NCBI GenBank assembly: GCA_910584115.1
Contig: CAJTYN010000031.1
Coordinates: 1 to 12,084 of the forward strand
Origin: an uncultured Lachnospiraceae bacterium
GTDB lineage: Bacteria; Bacillota; Clostridia; Lachnospirales; Lachnospiraceae
Length of the DNA stretch: 12,084 nt
Direction of reading: 5' to 3'
This document shows, in pieces, positions 5,481-12,084 of this stretch (positions are counted from its first letter, which is position 1; every line of letters starts with the position of its first letter). The notes below the pieces were generated by a model. It was not told the origin of the DNA, did no database searches, and was given only the letters and a program-made list of their open reading frames with translations. The position numbers were made by a program, and so were the translations under genes.

Positions 5481-5561
5481 CTGTCTGATCATACCTCTTC
5501 TTTCATGGGATGATCATCACGCACCAGCGTCTTGAAAAGACTGCATGATGATGGTAAAATA

Positions 5562-5613
5562 AAGACAGCAGGTAGATGGACGATGTTTCCTTTCTACCTG
5601 CGTCTTCTTTTTT
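5562..5613. terminator. Bidirectional terminator after the transglutaminase-like gene
   Basis: GCAGGTAGA (5568-5576) pairs with TCTACCTGC (5593-5601), extended by AAGAC (5562-5566) and GTCTT (5602-5606) with one bulged A, around a 16-nt loop. On the plus strand it is followed by CTTTTTTT; on the minus strand by TTTATTTT. It lies about 60 bp past the stop of the gene ending at 5664. Confidence 0.85.
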
Positions 5614-5663
5614 TGTTCTTTCATGTATGTATGACCAAAATACACTTTGGATATGTCTGCTTT

Positions 5664-7256
5664 TTAGATCTTGATGTGCATCCATGGCCGTCCGGCCGCG
5701 ATCGCCCCTCGATAGTTCTGGTCTGTGGGGGTGTTGTAGCTGAGGGCGTAGTAGCTGTGGACATGATGATGCAGGCTCCATTCCGGATCGTAGACCAGTC
5801 CGTCGATCTCCGCCCAGCCGTGGCCGCCGCTGTTGCAGCAGTACACTTCTTCATATCCGACCGCTCTTGCCATATACGCGAAAGCCGCCGCGTAGCAGCA
5901 GCAGTTTCCGATCCCGTTCTCGAACATATCGTTGGCATAGATCACCGGCCAGTCCATTCCCGTATAATGGGGTAGCCGCGGATTGCGCTCCTGGTATCTT
6001 TTTACGTGATCGAAACAGACTTTCAGTTTTTCTTCTTTTGTCATGCGGTCGTTCGTGATGCGCTCGACGATCGCCCGGGCTTTCTGAAAGGTGGCAAAGG
6101 ACTCCGCGCTCATCCCTTCCGCGATCTTTCCGTTGATATAGATCCTCTGTCCGGAGAGTTTCCGGATCTTTTTGGAAGCCTGGTCATAGTAGGCGGTCCC
6201 GGATCCCAACAGGCCGGTGTGGAGGGTCTGCGTTCCTTTTTTGATGCTGTACATCTTTTTGGCGCGGGTCAGATAATAGCCTGTGTAAACGGTCCCTTTT
6301 ACGTAGAGCGTCCGTTTTTTCAGCCTCAGCATCTTTTTGGCGTTGTGACTGTAGTAACGGGTCCCGATATCGACCATCCCGGTCTTCAGGCTGCGCGTTC
6401 CTTTCTTCACTTTATAGAGTCTTTTCCCGGGATCCATGTAGTAGCCGGTGTAGACAGATCCTTTTACATAAAGGGTCTGCTTTGTCAGGCTGCGCATCTT
6501 CTTGGCATCGGAGCTGTAGTAGCGGGTACCGGCTCTGAGGTTTCCGGTCTTTGGGGTGCAGGTTCCGTTCTTGACACTGTACATCTTTTTTCCCGGGCCC
6601 ATATAATAGCCGGTGTAGACTTTTCCTTTTATGTAGATGGCCTTTTTTGATGTCCTCAGCGTCTTTCCGGCCGTTTGGCTGTAGTAGCGGGTCCCGTTCT
6701 TCAGCGTCCCGGTGTACAGGGTGCGGGTGCCGTTCTTGACACTGTACATCTTTTTCCCCGGATCCATGTAATAACCTGTGTAGATCCGGCCTCTGATGAA
6801 CACGGTCTGTCTCGGCACCACCAGGGAACGTCTGGCCCTCAGGCTGTAATATGCTGTCCCTGACGGGATCATGCCGGTCTTCTGCGTGGGCGTCCCTTGG
6901 GATACGATGTAGAGGACACCTGCGCTGTTGGTGTAATGGCCTGTGTAGACCCTGCCGGCCACGAATACGGTCTGTCTAGGCAGCGTCAGGATCTGGTCGG
7001 TTTTTTGGCTGTAGTATGCAGTCCCTGGGTCCACCGTTCCGTTCTTTGGGCGGGCCACTCCCTGGGATACGATGTGATAGGTATCCTTGTCGTCCATATA
7101 ATGGCCGCTGTAGAGCGCACCGTCCACCCAGATCCGGCCATCCTCCGTCTGCCCGCCGGATACTGTCGCCGCGTACACAGGCGACGGAGCGCTGATGAGG
7201 AGGATCGCTGTCAGCAGACTGATGCAGATGCAGGCGGCGGTCTTGATGTTCTTCAT
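5664..7256 (-). CDS. Secreted repeat protein with C-terminal transglutaminase-like domain
   Basis: A 530-residue protein. Residues 1-29 form a signal peptide (basic start, hydrophobic core, PSPVYA cleavage region). Residues 41-370 are six tandem repeats of exactly 55 residues (starting at 41, 96, 151, 206, 261 and 316), with a partial seventh from 371. The consensus is close to hydrophobic-Y-x-x-G-x-V-Y-T-G-Y-Y-M-x-P-G-K-K-M-Y, then GT..YYS. The repeats are tyrosine-, glycine- and lysine-rich, like cell-wall or surface-binding repeats. Residues about 384-495 form a transglutaminase-like fold with the triad C452 (GNCCCYA), H479 (GGHGWAE) and D490 (VYDPEW), so a peptidase or crosslinking role at the cell surface is likely; the substrate is unknown. 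The ATG at 7256 has AGAGG 6 nt upstream. Terminators flank it on both sides. Confidence 0.9.
   Translation of the reverse strand: MKNIKTAACICISLLTAILLISAPSPVYAATVSGGQTEDGRIWVDGALYSGHYMDDKDTYHIVSQGVARPKNGTVDPGTAYYSQKTDQILTLPRQTVFVAGRVYTGHYTNSAGVLYIVSQGTPTQKTGMIPSGTAYYSLRARRSLVVPRQTVFIRGRIYTGYYMDPGKKMYSVKNGTRTLYTGTLKNGTRYYSQTAGKTLRTSKKAIYIKGKVYTGYYMGPGKKMYSVKNGTCTPKTGNLRAGTRYYSSDAKKMRSLTKQTLYVKGSVYTGYYMDPGKRLYKVKKGTRSLKTGMVDIGTRYYSHNAKKMLRLKKRTLYVKGTVYTGYYLTRAKKMYSIKKGTQTLHTGLLGSGTAYYDQASKKIRKLSGQRIYINGKIAEGMSAESFATFQKARAIVERITNDRMTKEEKLKVCFDHVKRYQERNPRLPHYTGMDWPVIYANDMFENGIGNCCCYAAAFAYMARAVGYEEVYCCNSGGHGWAEIDGLVYDPEWSLHHHVHSYYALSYNTPTDQNYRGAIAAGRPWMHIKI
6147..7136 (-). repeat. Six 165-bp in-frame tandem repeats
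   Basis: The coding repeats of the secreted protein: period 165 bp (55 codons) with no length change between copies. Copies 3-6 are most alike (YTGYYM.PGKKMY.VK.GT), while the first two have drifted most. They explain the long open frames seen on the opposite strand here. Confidence 0.9.
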
Positions 7257-7274
7257 GATAAACCTCTTTTCTGT

Positions 7275-7307
7275 AAAAACAGACAGACCAGTGGCCGCCG
7301 GTCTGTC
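7275..7307 (-). terminator. Intrinsic terminator after proA
   Basis: On the minus strand GACAGACC and GGTCTGTC form a perfect 8-bp stem (arms 7282-7289 and 7300-7307) with a 10-nt loop, followed by TGTTTTT. It begins 29 bp past the proA stop, and its T-run ends only 19 bp from the next start codon. Confidence 0.82.
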
Positions 7308-7335
7308 CGTTTCTGTACGTATGATCTATAGCTGT

Positions 7336-8577
7336 CTATGAGCGGATCTGCCCATTTCCATAGATGATATATTTTGTGGTGGTGAGTGCTAACAATCCCA
7401 TGGGACCGCGGACGTGCAGCTTCTGGGTGCTGATCCCGATCTCGGCCCCATATCCGAACTCGAACCCATCCGTAAAACGGGTGGAAGCGTTGACATATAC
7501 GGCAGCCGCGTCCACTTCGTTTAAGAAACGCTGGGCATGGTCGTAGCGGTTGGTCACGATGGCTTCTGAATGTTTCGTGTTGTAGCGATTGATGTGTTCG
7601 ATCGCTTCGTCCAGGGAATCCACCACCTTTATGGAGATCTCATAATCCAGGTATTCCTGGCCCCAGTCCTCTTCTGTCGCTTCCACCGCCCCGGGGACCA
7701 GCTCCATGGTCCGGCCATCACCGTGGATCAGCACGTTCTTTTCCTTCAGGAGTTCCGCCAGCACAGGAAGGAGATCGTTCTTTACCTTCGCGTGGACCAG
7801 CAGGGATTCACAGGCGTTGCAGACGCCCACCCGCTGGGTCTTGGCGTTGACCACGATGGCAGCGGCCATCTCCAGGTCTGCGCTCTCGTCCACATAGATA
7901 TGACAGTTTCCCGTGCCTGTCTCGATCACCGGTATGGTGCTGTTGTGCACGACGGACTGGATCAGGCCCGCGCCGCCCCTGGGGATCAGCACGTCCACGT
8001 ATTCATTGAGCTTCATGAATTCTGTGGTGATCTCCCGGGATGTGTCGTCGATGAACTGGATGGCATCCGGCGTGATCTGGCACTTGGCCAGACTGCTGCG
8101 GATACATTCGACGATCGCCCTATTGGAATGGATGGCCACGCTGCCCCCTTTTAGGATCACCGCATTGCTGGTCTTAAAGCATAGTCCGAAGGCGTCCGCC
8201 GTCACATTGGGACGCGCTTCGTAGATGATGCCGACCACGCCCAGCGGGACTCTTTTCTGTCCGATCAAAAGCCCGTTGGGGCGCTCTTTCATCGCCGATA
8301 TCTCACCGATGGGATCGTCCAGGTCGGCCAGCTGGTGCAACCCTTCCGCCATGGCAGCGATCCGCTCCGGATCCAACGCCAGACGGTCCAGGAGACCCTC
8401 CGAGAGGCCAGCCTCCCTTCCCGCCTTTACATCGATCTCGTTCGCAGCCAGGATCTCGTCCTGTTTCTCCAGCAGATCCTCAGCCACCTGCCGTAATGCC
8501 CTGTCTTTTTCCATGGTATGGAGTGTCCGCAATATTGGCTCTGCCTGTTTGGCCTGGCGGCCGATGGTCTGTAACAT
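7336..8577 (-). CDS. proA: Gamma-glutamyl phosphate reductase
   Basis: A 413-residue enzyme, standard length for ProA. It reduces gamma-glutamyl phosphate with NADPH to glutamate semialdehyde, the second step of proline synthesis, in the cytoplasm. Recognisable stretches: VPLGVVGIIYEARPNVTADA (110-129), ILKGGS (141-146), IPRGG (198-202), VIETGTGNCH (217-226), the catalytic cysteine C253 in RVGVCNACESLLVH, and the C-terminal FTDGFEFGYGAEIGIST. The ATG at 8577 is preceded by GGAGGG with 7 nt between. It starts 15 bp after the folate cyclo-ligase gene and is the last gene before a terminator, so it closes the proB-DUF896-ligase-proA operon. Confidence 0.97.
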   Translation of the reverse strand: MLQTIGRQAKQAEPILRTLHTMEKDRALRQVAEDLLEKQDEILAANEIDVKAGREAGLSEGLLDRLALDPERIAAMAEGLHQLADLDDPIGEISAMKERPNGLLIGQKRVPLGVVGIIYEARPNVTADAFGLCFKTSNAVILKGGSVAIHSNRAIVECIRSSLAKCQITPDAIQFIDDTSREITTEFMKLNEYVDVLIPRGGAGLIQSVVHNSTIPVIETGTGNCHIYVDESADLEMAAAIVVNAKTQRVGVCNACESLLVHAKVKNDLLPVLAELLKEKNVLIHGDGRTMELVPGAVEATEEDWGQEYLDYEISIKVVDSLDEAIEHINRYNTKHSEAIVTNRYDHAQRFLNEVDAAAVYVNASTRFTDGFEFGYGAEIGISTQKLHVRGPMGLLALTTTKYIIYGNGQIRS

Positions 8578-8592
8578 ATGTATGCCCTCCGT

Positions 8593-9141
8593 TTATCTGT
8601 AGATATTTTTCTCAGTGACGACCTTCCCCGGTAAGATATCGATATCCTCATAAGGCGCGGCCTCCACGATCTGGAACTCAAAAGCCACCGCCACCGTGGG
8701 ATGCTCCGGATATTTTTCCAGGAAACGGTCATAAAAGCCTCCGCCGTAGCCCACGCGATGCCTGTCTTTATCAAAAGCCACCCCCGGCATGAGCATCAGG
8801 GCGTCATCCCACCGGACGATCTCGCCGCGGGCCGGTTCCGGGATGTCGAAATATCCCAGCTCCAGCTGGTCGTATGAGGTGAAGTCGTAGAAGATCATGT
8901 CTTTTCCGTCTACCTTCGGCACGGCCACTTTTTTTCCGGCTTTCCAGGCTGCCTCGATGATCGGACGGGTGGACACTTCCCTGTTGTAGTCGATATACGC
9001 ATAGATACGGGATGCGTTCTTGAACTCATCCAGTGCGGTCACCTTATCGGCGATGATCTGGCTCCACTGCGCCAGCTGTTCGTCGCTCGCCTCTTTCCTC
9101 TTGGCAAAGATCTGTTTTCGTATCGCTTTTTTTTCTTGCAT
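8593..9141 (-). CDS. 5-formyltetrahydrofolate cyclo-ligase family protein
   Basis: A 182-residue protein of the MTHFS/YgfA family. These enzymes use ATP to convert 5-formyl-THF to 5,10-methenyl-THF, returning a stored folate to the one-carbon pool. Seen: the basic N-terminus IRKQIFAKRK (7-16) involved in ATP binding in the family, VAVPKV (72-77), and the signature MPGVAFDKDRHRVGYGGGFY (118-137) followed by DRFL. The ATG at 9141 has AAGGAGG 9 nt upstream, lying inside the end of the preceding DUF896 gene, only 3 bp from its stop, which suggests translational coupling. Its place inside a proline operon is functionally unexplained. Confidence 0.95.
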   Translation of the reverse strand: MQEKKAIRKQIFAKRKEASDEQLAQWSQIIADKVTALDEFKNASRIYAYIDYNREVSTRPIIEAAWKAGKKVAVPKVDGKDMIFYDFTSYDQLELGYFDIPEPARGEIVRWDDALMLMPGVAFDKDRHRVGYGGGFYDRFLEKYPEHPTVAVAFEFQIVEAAPYEDIDILPGKVVTEKNIYR

Positions 9142-9144
9142 GGC

Positions 9145-9357
9145 TTATCTCCTCCTTATCTTTTCGCCTAGATTTATGATGGAACCGTCCTGCTCCTGGA
9201 TATCGATCCGGTCGAGCTGCGTGCGCAGGTTTCCCCGGATCGCGGCGATGTATTCCTGGCGCAGTCTGGCCTGTTCCTCTTTTTCCTCCTGACTCAGACC
9301 AACGCTCTTCGACTTCCGGGCAAGTGCATTGATCCTGTCTAAAGTCTTTTGATCCAC
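9145..9357 (-). CDS. DUF896 (YnzC/UPF0291-family) small protein
   Basis: A 70-residue protein with the YnzC-like pattern: a first helix RINALARKSKSVGLS, a second helix EEKEEQARLRQEYIAAIRGN, then LRTQLDRIDIQEQDGS and a basic end. B. subtilis YnzC has this helical-hairpin layout and about the same length; its cellular role is not established. The start is a GTG at 9357 with AGGAGGG 4 nt upstream. It lies 22 bp after proB and 3 bp before the folate cyclo-ligase, so it is a true operon member. No signal peptide or membrane segment is present. Confidence 0.93.
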   Translation of the reverse strand: MDQKTLDRINALARKSKSVGLSQEEKEEQARLRQEYIAAIRGNLRTQLDRIDIQEQDGSIINLGEKIRRR

Positions 9358-9379
9358 GTCTCCCTCCTAAATGGCTCTC

Positions 9380-10231
9380 TTAATGGCTGACCAGCTGGTC
9401 GATATAGTCGATCAGGTAAAATTCCTCCTTCGGGTTTGCCAAAAATAATGTGCCTTCCCGCTCTCCCTCGATGATCCGGTGTATGATGTGGAAATCCCTG
9501 CCGTTGGCGATGACCATGTCCGCGCCCGCGCCTGTGGCGATCTTGGCCGCCTGGAGTTTTGTCGCCATCCCTCCGGTGCCCACCCGGCTCCCGGTGCTCT
9601 CCTTGCCCATCTGCATATAATGGCTGTCGATGTTCTCCACCAGATCCACGAACTCTGCCGCAGGGTCTTCCCTGGGGTCGTCGGTGAACAGGCCGTCGAT
9701 ATCCGAGAGCAGGATCAGAAGATCCGCCCGGATCAGCGCCGAGACGATGGCTGAGAGTGTGTCGTTGTCGCCGAATTGGATCTCGTATGTAGAGATGGTG
9801 TCGTTCTCGTTCACGATCGGGATCACGCCCATCTGCAGGAGCTCTTCGAAGGTGTTCTGGGCGTTCTTCCTGTTCAGGTGATCCACCATCGTATTCTTTG
9901 TCATCAGGATCTGCCCGGCCGTCTGGTTGTATTCCGCAAATAATTTCTGGTAGATCATCATCAGGCGGGCCTGGCCCACCGCGGCGCATGCCTGCTTCTG
10001 CGCCACGCGGTCGGGTCTTCCGCCGAGGCTCAGAGCCGCGCTGCCCACCCCGATCGCGCCGGAAGACACCACCACGACCTCTTTCCCCTGGTTGCACAGG
10101 TCTGTGATCTCCCTGACTAAGATCTCCATCTTGGTCAGGTTCAGCCGCCCTGTCTTTGGATGGGTCAGGGAGGAGGAACCGATCTTGATGACGATCCTCT
10201 TTTTCTCTCTTAAGTTTTTCCGGTAGTCCAC
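9380..10231 (-). CDS. proB: Glutamate 5-kinase (kinase domain only)
   Basis: A 283-residue amino-acid kinase that phosphorylates L-glutamate to gamma-glutamyl phosphate, the first step of proline synthesis. Motifs: IKIGSSSLT (15-23), VVSSGAIGVG (54-63), PIVNENDT (138-145), FGDND (153-157), LLSDIDGLF (174-182) and TGGMATKLQAA (219-229). It ends after the kinase fold, whereas E. coli ProB (367 residues) carries a C-terminal PUA domain; the PUA-less form is seen in a number of Gram-positive enzymes. The start is a GTG at 10231 with a poor site: GAGGGG lies 11 nt upstream. No better in-frame start exists before the KIGSS motif. It is the first gene of the pro operon, preceded by a leader with a stable hairpin. 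Confidence 0.95.
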   Translation of the reverse strand: MDYRKNLREKKRIVIKIGSSSLTHPKTGRLNLTKMEILVREITDLCNQGKEVVVVSSGAIGVGSAALSLGGRPDRVAQKQACAAVGQARLMMIYQKLFAEYNQTAGQILMTKNTMVDHLNRKNAQNTFEELLQMGVIPIVNENDTISTYEIQFGDNDTLSAIVSALIRADLLILLSDIDGLFTDDPREDPAAEFVDLVENIDSHYMQMGKESTGSRVGTGGMATKLQAAKIATGAGADMVIANGRDFHIIHRIIEGEREGTLFLANPKEEFYLIDYIDQLVSH

Positions 10232-10260
10232 GTCTTTCGCATCCCCTCTTGTCTTTCACA

Positions 10261-10301
10261 GACAGCCCAGGAAGCGTTTCCGTTTCAGATCCCGGACTGT
10301 C
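10261..10301 (-). promoter_or_regulatory. Hairpin in the proB leader
   Basis: On the minus strand GACAGTCCGGGA (10290-10301) pairs with TCCTGGGCTGTC (10261-10272) over 12 bp including two G-T wobbles, around a 17-nt loop. No U-run follows, so it is not a simple terminator. It lies 30 bp before the proB start. It could stabilise the mRNA, be part of a leader control element, or be a remnant; I recognise no known riboswitch or T-box. Confidence 0.45.
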
Positions 10302-10309
10302 CTTTCATC

Positions 10310-10338
10310 TATCTTACAATATATTTTAAGATCCGTCC
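10310..10338 (-). promoter_or_regulatory. Candidate promoter of the pro operon
   Basis: On the minus strand TGGACG, a 17-bp spacer and TAAGAT match the -35 and -10 consensus at four of six positions each, in an AT-rich stretch just upstream of the leader hairpin. It is weak and could be replaced by readthrough from the gene ending at 10364, because no terminator is visible between them. Confidence 0.35.
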
Positions 10339-10363
10339 ATACTCTTGTGGTACATTTGATGCA

Positions 10364-10714
10364 TTAACTGGAATAATTCTCAAGAAAACTGTAGAGCTCT
10401 ATCTCAGACTGGATATATTTTCCCTCTTCTACTTCCCGCTGGACCGCCTCCGGGAGGCTGGACACCTGGATATTCGTGTATTCGTACACCGTCTCCCCGT
10501 CCCCCCGGTAGACGTGGATCTTTCCGTTGTCGTTCTTCAGATAATAGCCCGTATCCAGCGTCTGATTCTCCGCCTCCAGCGCTTGGCTGGCTTCCAGTTC
10601 CTGCACCTGGCCTTTGAGCTGCGAGATCCGGTAGCTCCCGTAGAAACCGAGGCTGGATAGAGGGATGACCAGGAAGATACCGATGCCATAGATGATCTTA
10701 CGCATATCACGCAT
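10364..10714 (-). CDS. Small membrane-anchored protein with BofC C-terminal-like domain
   Basis: A 116-residue protein. Residues 7-27 are a single transmembrane segment (IIYGIGIFLVIPLSSLGFYG) with a basic N-terminus, probably an anchor with the rest outside. Residues 31-53 look like a short coiled coil. Residues 57-116 (GYYLKNDNGKIHVYRGDG, TNIQVSSLPEAVQ, EGKYIQSEIELYSFLENYSS) resemble the small domain found at the C-terminus of BofC, a forespore checkpoint protein, and in many uncharacterised clostridial proteins. The ATG has AAAGGAG 7 nt upstream. It follows the DUF3048 lipoprotein by 62 bp. The BofC link is a pattern impression and does not imply a sporulation role here. Confidence 0.7.
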   Translation of the reverse strand: MRDMRKIIYGIGIFLVIPLSSLGFYGSYRISQLKGQVQELEASQALEAENQTLDTGYYLKNDNGKIHVYRGDGETVYEYTNIQVSSLPEAVQREVEEGKYIQSEIELYSFLENYSS

Positions 10715-10776
10715 ACTGTCGCTCCTTTTTCTATCTATTATCGGCGTTTTTCCTGTTCTTTATTCATGGATCCGCA

Positions 10777-11892
10777 TCATTCTATGGAAATGCTGTCAGT
10801 CTTATCATCCAGCACCACCGCCACCCAGGTCTTCCCCCGGTTCAGATGGATCTCCTGCTCGTTTTCGTCGTAATAGTGGGTCACGCCCCAGACGGCATCT
10901 TTTTCCCAGCGGATATCAACGGCCTTCCCGCGGGTGATGTATTTCCCTTTTTTTCCGTGGAGCACGTCGATGTTCAGGTAGCCGTTCTGATCGTAGGGCT
11001 CGTAGCCGTGGTACTGGATGATCAGGTTGTCGTAGGTGAGCTGTTCCCCGGTGGCATCGTCGATCTGTGGGCCTCCGTACTGGAAGCGTTTATATTTCCC
11101 GCTCTCCTGGTCGTATTCGAACCAGGGCTGGTTGGTGGCATAGCAGCCCAGACGGACCATGCTGGCTGCGCTCCCGTTTTCCAGAGTCTCTTCCGTCCCC
11201 ATATCCGCGAAGACATAATGGCCGTGGTATCCTTTGCTGTGCTCCTGGTCGTATCCGTAGTCGGCGATCCCCCGCTGGATGCCCTCGAAACTTGTGTAGG
11301 CGTTGTGGGGGGCTACCCGGTCGGTGGTCCGGTAAAAGATGTCTTTGCTGTACTTTTCCAGGCCGCTCAGGTTCTGGATGAAATCTTCCTCCAGGAAAGG
11401 TTTCGCATAGACGGCCTGTCCGTAATGGGCATAGAGCGCTTCAAATTCCTGGGCAAAAAAGACGTAATACTCCCGGCAGCTCCGCACGGACCCGATCTTC
11501 TCCAGATCGTCGTAATCCTCGAAGATCCCCATCAGACGGGTGATGTTCCCCTCCACGGGGGCTTCGTAGACCACGTCCGCCTTCGCGATCCCGGTCTGGG
11601 GCACGGCGTCGCGGATGTTGTTGAGCATGACGGCCAGGGGCCTCCTGAGCCCTTTCTCCTGCGCCACCTGCTCCCCGGAGAGATAGCTTCCCATCATCCC
11701 TTCCGGGTAGGGTCTTTCTGTCTCTGTGGGCAGGACCTCGGGCGTCTCTGTCGCCTCCCTGGACGTCTGGATCGTGGGCTCTTGGGGTGTCTCCGTTTCT
11801 TTTTCTTTTTTCCGGCAGCCTGGCACGGTCAGTGCGCAGACGCAGGCGATCGTCAGGATGACGGCGGTGTTTTTTATATTTTTTCTCTTCAT
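10777..11892 (-). CDS. DUF3048 (YerB-type) lipoprotein
   Basis: A 371-residue secreted lipoprotein. The signal peptide ends in a lipobox-like LTVPGC with the lipidated cysteine at 26. A Thr/Glu/Pro-rich linker follows (28-62). The DUF3048 domains then start near GLRRPLAVMLNNI (81-93), with QTGIAKADVVYEAPVEGNITR, the block IGSVRSCREYY, the APHNAY segment and a C-terminal half ending in GKTWVAVVLDD. B. subtilis YerB is the best-known relative; its function is unresolved. The ATG follows AAGGA. It starts 18 bp after ybeY, so it is likely co-transcribed with it, and the small membrane protein downstream may be its partner at the cell surface. Confidence 0.92.
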   Translation of the reverse strand: MKRKNIKNTAVILTIACVCALTVPGCRKKEKETETPQEPTIQTSREATETPEVLPTETERPYPEGMMGSYLSGEQVAQEKGLRRPLAVMLNNIRDAVPQTGIAKADVVYEAPVEGNITRLMGIFEDYDDLEKIGSVRSCREYYVFFAQEFEALYAHYGQAVYAKPFLEEDFIQNLSGLEKYSKDIFYRTTDRVAPHNAYTSFEGIQRGIADYGYDQEHSKGYHGHYVFADMGTEETLENGSAASMVRLGCYATNQPWFEYDQESGKYKRFQYGGPQIDDATGEQLTYDNLIIQYHGYEPYDQNGYLNIDVLHGKKGKYITRGKAVDIRWEKDAVWGVTHYYDENEQEIHLNRGKTWVAVVLDDKTDSISIE

Positions 11893-11910
11893 AGGATCCT
11901 TCTATCCCTT

Positions 11911-12084
11911 CTATCGGTCGATCTTCAGACCTTTCAGTATATTTTCCTGCTTCTCTTCCATGATCTGCGCCTCTGCCTCCTCCATGTGGTCGTAGCCGAG
12001 AAGATGCAGCATGCTGTGGGCGACGAGGAAGGCGTACTCCCTTTTTACGCTGTGCCCGTAGGCGGCCGCCTGGCTCATGACCTT
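11911..12084 (-). CDS. ybeY: Endoribonuclease YbeY, C-terminal end (truncated by window)
   Basis: The last 57 residues of a protein whose start lies past the right edge. They contain the YbeY zinc-binding signature H-x3-H-x5-H in HSMLHLLGYDH, then EEAEAQIMEEKQENIL, typical of the C-terminus. YbeY is a metal-dependent RNase acting in 16S rRNA 3'-end maturation and ribosome quality control. The stop TAG at 11911-11913 is 18 bp before the DUF3048 gene start. The frame is open across the edge with no disruption, so it is truncated by the window and not a pseudogene. Confidence 0.94.
   Translation of the reverse strand, partial: KVMSQAAAYGHSVKREYAFLVAHSMLHLLGYDHMEEAEAQIMEEKQENILKGLKIDR

Noticed and set aside
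6006..6650. Plus-strand open frame of 214 residues within the repeat protein
   Set aside because: It is a shadow produced by the 165-bp coding repeats, shows the same periodicity and has no start signal.
6147..7136. Regularly spaced repeats considered as a CRISPR array
   Set aside because: The period is 165 bp, the copies diverge along their whole length and they are in frame within a protein; no short identical repeats with unique spacers.
7570..8154. Plus-strand open frame of 194 residues
   Set aside because: Antisense to proA, whose motifs are complete; no ribosome binding site.
9339..10259. Minus-strand open frame of 306 residues rich in Arg, Gly and Asp
   Set aside because: Frame-shifted shadow of proB with low-complexity composition, overlapping a clear kinase.
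10232..10363. T-box or known riboswitch before proB
   Set aside because: The leader is short and shows no T-box consensus or other familiar riboswitch core.
10715..10776. Tiny open frame of nine codons between the DUF3048 gene and the small membrane protein gene
   Set aside because: Too short, with no convincing ribosome binding site; likely chance.

Overview
The window looks like a chromosomal segment of an anaerobic Firmicute, most likely Lachnospiraceae or a related Clostridia. The reasons are strong AGGAGG-type ribosome binding sites, ATG/GTG starts, a YerB-type (DUF3048) lipoprotein, a YnzC-type DUF896 protein, a chorismate mutase-shikimate kinase fusion and a Hol_Tox-like small toxin, in moderately GC-rich DNA. 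Family assignments come from reading the proteins by eye; no database search was possible.

Left part (1-3541): the end of a LysR regulator, a YdiB-type shikimate dehydrogenase and a type I 3-dehydroquinate dehydratase run left to right. Facing them across a 397-bp gap is a chorismate mutase-like/shikimate kinase fusion with its own promoter. The gap holds two strong inverted repeats that look like an interspersed palindromic element, plus a terminator-like hairpin. Together the genes cover several shikimate-pathway steps.

Middle (3586-5663): a divergent pair, with a MerR regulator followed by an SdpI-like membrane protein on the left and a carboxymuconolactone decarboxylase-family protein on the right. 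They are separated by a textbook MerR promoter (19-bp spacer over a dyad). Next come a 46-residue unknown small protein with an almost perfect Shine-Dalgarno sequence and a compact, probably unannotated type I toxin-antitoxin locus (about 5113-5480). That locus has a 34-residue Hol_Tox/TxpA-like membrane peptide on the minus strand, a convergent antisense RNA on the plus strand and a shared bidirectional terminator. The 5' ends of the two transcripts look like inverted copies of each other. This is the most interesting part of the window.

Right part (5664-12084), all on the minus strand: in transcription order ybeY (partial), a DUF3048 lipoprotein, a small BofC-C-like membrane protein, then proB, DUF896, 5-formyl-THF cyclo-ligase and proA. 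A terminator follows proA, then a secreted protein with six exact 55-residue repeats and a transglutaminase-like domain, ending in another terminator. ProB and ProA make glutamate semialdehyde for proline. The folate gene and the DUF896 gene sit inside that operon with very short gaps.
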